DNA of 64,000 nucleotides from Bacteroidales bacterium (GTDB lineage Bacteria > Bacteroidota > Bacteroidia > Bacteroidales > UBA4417), in assembly GCA_016707785.1 (NCBI GenBank), contig JADJGZ010000001.1:381200-445199 (forward strand), in the 5' to 3' direction. Of this stretch, positions 61,808 through 64,000 are shown one piece after another (positions within the stretch are counted from its first letter, which is position 1; every line of letters begins with the position of its first letter). The position numbers and the translations under genes are program-made. The notes beneath the pieces were generated by a model. The model saw nothing but the letters and a program-made list of their open reading frames with translations. It did not search any database and was not told the origin of the DNA.

Positions 61808-62443
61808 ATGAATGATAAAGCATCATTGAAGAAAACACTATATTTCCTGGGGGATGAACTTCTCAATGAGATTTTTGATATTGGGATTGTTAAGGAGGTT
61901 GAAGTGAAAACTGAATTGCTTAAAAATGGCCAGTATATTAAATTTATTCCTATAGTCATCAACGGACTGGTGAAAGTAATTACCCAATTTGAAGAAAAAG
62001 AACCCTGCTTTTATTATATTCAGCCAGCACAAAGTTGCATCATGTCCTTTTCATCAGGCCTTAAAAAAAAAAAAAGAGTAAAATAGTACAACACTGAAGA
62101 AAACAGCACTGTGCTGCTCATTCCAATGGAAAAGATATCGAAATGGGTTATTGAATTACCAAGGATCAACCTTTTATTTTATGAACAGTATGAACTTCGT
62201 TATTCTGAGCTTTTGCTCAATTTTCATGGACTCTTATATCATAAACTTGATACACGATTACTTGATTTCCTGAGCGTAAAAGCAAGATTAACAGGAAAAA
62301 ACCATGTCAGAATTTCTCATAAAGAGATTGCTGCTGAATTAGGGACGGCCAGAGAAGTTGTAAGCCGCCTGATCAAGAAACTCGAAAATCAGCATTTACT
62401 CAGGCAACATAATGATACTATTGAGATAATTATGCCGGTGTAA
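61808..62443 (+). pseudogene. Crp/Fnr-family regulator, disrupted
   Basis: The first part (MNDKASLKKTLYFLGDELLN ... EPCFYYIQPAQSCIMSFSSG) is a cyclic-nucleotide-binding-like beta roll; the second (VLLIPMEKISKW ... HVRISHKEIAAELGTAREVV) is a Crp/Fnr helix-turn-helix. They are in different frames, broken at a run of 13 A residues around 62062-62074. Adding or removing bases in the run alone does not rejoin them because a TAG follows (AAATAGTAC). At least two changes are needed, so decay or a locally poor sequence is likely. Confidence 0.75.
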
Positions 62444-62632
62444 CTTTAGTCACTGAACAGACTTTCCATTTGAATTACCTTTGTATTTATCCAGAAGCAA
62501 TATAACTGAAAGCTCAGTATTGCTGTCTTGCTATGATGCTTTTTACGTTATTCACAATTAATCAGAGAAGTGAATTTGCAAATTGAATGCATGGAATAAT
62601 TCACCAAAAACCTAAAACCTAAAAATTATTGT

Positions 62633-64000
62633 ATGAAAAAAATTTTTCTAATTGCATTGCTACTGGCAGGGTTTTATGTCCAGGCGCAGGTAACTGTTTT
62701 ATGGGCAAACTATCCAGGAGGAGTAGCCTCTGCAACGGATGCATTGAACAACGTTTATACTGCAAACTGGGATTATAATGCCGCAGGAGATATTACTGTT
62801 ACAAAGTGGGACCAAAATGGAAACATTTTATGGGAGGTGGCTTATGATAATACTAATACAACCAGGCATGAGGTTGCTACCTGGGTTGAGACAGACAGCC
62901 AGGGAAATGTTATTGTTTCAGGGACAACTGATCAGGAAGTATTTAACCAACGCCAACAGCTTCTTAAGGAAGTTTAGTTCATCTGGAACTTTATTATGGA
63001 GAGAAAAAGTGAAGTCGATTTTGATGGTTCCCTCTCCACAAAAATGTTTGATTGATGCACAGGATAATATTTATGTACCTACGCAACTCCCTGACTGCTC
63101 TGCAAAGTCAAAAAGTTTAACTCATCAGGGAATGCATTGTGGTCATATATTGATAATGCAGGGATTGGCGTACCTGTGAATTTTAAGTTTACACCTGATA
63201 ATAAACTACTTATTTCTTGCAGATCGATTTATGGGAGCATAAATGGCTATGCAAAAATCGACCTGGATGGAAATAATATCTGGAACCTTGCCGGCATAAA
63301 TAGCTTAACAGTGGGTGATGCTGCCGGTGATGTTTTCGGGAATCTACACTTATTAATGGTCAATATGTAACTGGTGCCACTGGAAGTATACTGAAAAAAA
63401 TATCTCCGGCTGGTTCATTAATTTGGGAGAAAATTAATCCTATTGCAGGGTTTCGGGTAGAAACAGGAACTGATAATAATCCTGTAATCAGCGGATTCCC
63501 TAATTCCGGAACTGCTGGTGCTGCATTTATGAAGTTCGATATTAATGGCAATGTTTTGTGGCAAAACCTGGATGCTGATGGTCCTTCTTATAATCTGTTA
63601 TCACATGCCATGATGAAACTGGATGCATCAAATGCAGCCTATCTTGAGCCAGTATTATTTCAGAGGCTGTTGCATGAAGTTAACAGTGATGGCACATCAG
63701 CATGGACAGCAACTATTTCCGGCGGATATGCATATGACCTTGATTTTGGAACTGACAACAAGGGTATTTTGTAGCCTGAGGCACTACTGCCAGGTTACCA
63801 CAAACAGGCGCTCCTACCCTACCCGCCGTTCCTTCCAATCTTACAGCTACCGCATCGGGATCCATCTGACTCAATCTTACCCATGTCTGACAATTCTTCG
63901 AATGAAACAGGTTTTGTCCTTCAGCGTTCTTTATCAGCAAGCAGTGGTTTTAGTACTATTATTTCGCTTTCAGCTAATACTACAACATATTCAAATACAG
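62633..64000 (+). pseudogene. Secreted beta-propeller/Fn3-type protein, multiple frameshifts
   Basis: The signal peptide (residues 1-18, ends VQAQ) and a propeller-like repeat pattern (ITVTKWDQNGNILWEV, FSSSGTLLWRE, KIDLDGNNIWNLA, MKFDINGNVLWQN) can be followed from 62633 to the window end, but in at least five consecutive frame segments. From about 63800 the sequence codes a fibronectin type III domain (VPSNLTATASG, DNSSNETGFVLQRSLS), again with in-frame stops. It extends past 64000. A TACCTTTG -7 element lies at 62476-62483. It is a decayed gene or an error-rich contig end. Confidence 0.7.

Noticed and set aside
62544..62556. Half-site GTGAATAACGTAA near the broken secreted gene as a regulon site
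   Set aside because: No second copy 21 bp away and wrong orientation for the gene at 62633.

Overview
The window reads as chromosome from a Bacteroidota bacterium, probably a Bacteroidales-type marine or sediment lineage. Three things point that way. Secreted proteins carry type IX secretion (T9SS) C-terminal sorting domains and SprB-like, PKD-like, HYR and cadherin repeats. Promoters use the Bacteroidota -7 element (TAnnTTTG). Ribosome-binding sites are not of the strong Shine-Dalgarno type. Several single-base indels (near 897/898, at 62084, and many after 62900) suggest either a draft metagenomic assembly or genuine gene decay; the sequence alone cannot separate these.

Layout. 1-14.6 kb: minus-strand cluster of giant secreted adhesins (SprB-like repeats, PKD-like repeats, HYR domains) plus one plus-strand T9SS cargo protein. 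14.7-15 kb: palindromic REP-like repeats. 15-31 kb: stress and signalling genes (CsbD, CbpM/CbpA, WXXGXW lipoprotein, UspA, AraC regulator, CheB/CheR-PAS fusion, PAS protein, histidine kinase, DUF6600 protein, ECF sigma factor, hybrid kinase, lactate/malate dehydrogenase, OmpA lipoprotein). 30-38.6 kb: envelope lipid and outer-membrane genes (DUF748/AsmA-like, YihY, BamA/TamA-like, MlaD-MlaF-MlaE). 39-43.5 kb: a secreted PL9-type pectate-lyase-like cadherin protein with a strong terminator. 43.7-55.5 kb: B12-radical SAM enzyme, GT4-toroid fusion, three GH130 proteins, AI-2E transporter, and small stress membrane proteins (holin-X, YtxH, lmo0937). 55.5-58.7 kb: outer-membrane operon and a second AraC regulator. 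59-64 kb: accessory region with an AbiE toxin-antitoxin pair, remnants of a TOTE-type primase and a GIY-YIG nuclease, a tRNA-Ser with a damaged acceptor stem, a broken Crp/Fnr regulator and a heavily frameshifted secreted protein.

Main discovery. Eleven minus-strand promoters between 15.8 and 58.1 kb share one rigid architecture, read in the direction of transcription: GTGAATnATGTAA, 8 bp, a second copy of the same 13-mer (21-bp period), exactly 22 bp, then a -7 element of the form nAnnTTT(G/A). No separate -33 element is seen. The driven genes are general-stress and envelope genes. The 21-bp direct-repeat spacing fits an AraC-family activator, and two paralogous AraC genes in the window (18704-19264 and 58132-58689) each have one of these operators starting inside their own stop codon. 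I infer a dedicated Bacteroidota stress/envelope regulon; the regulator assignment is unproven.
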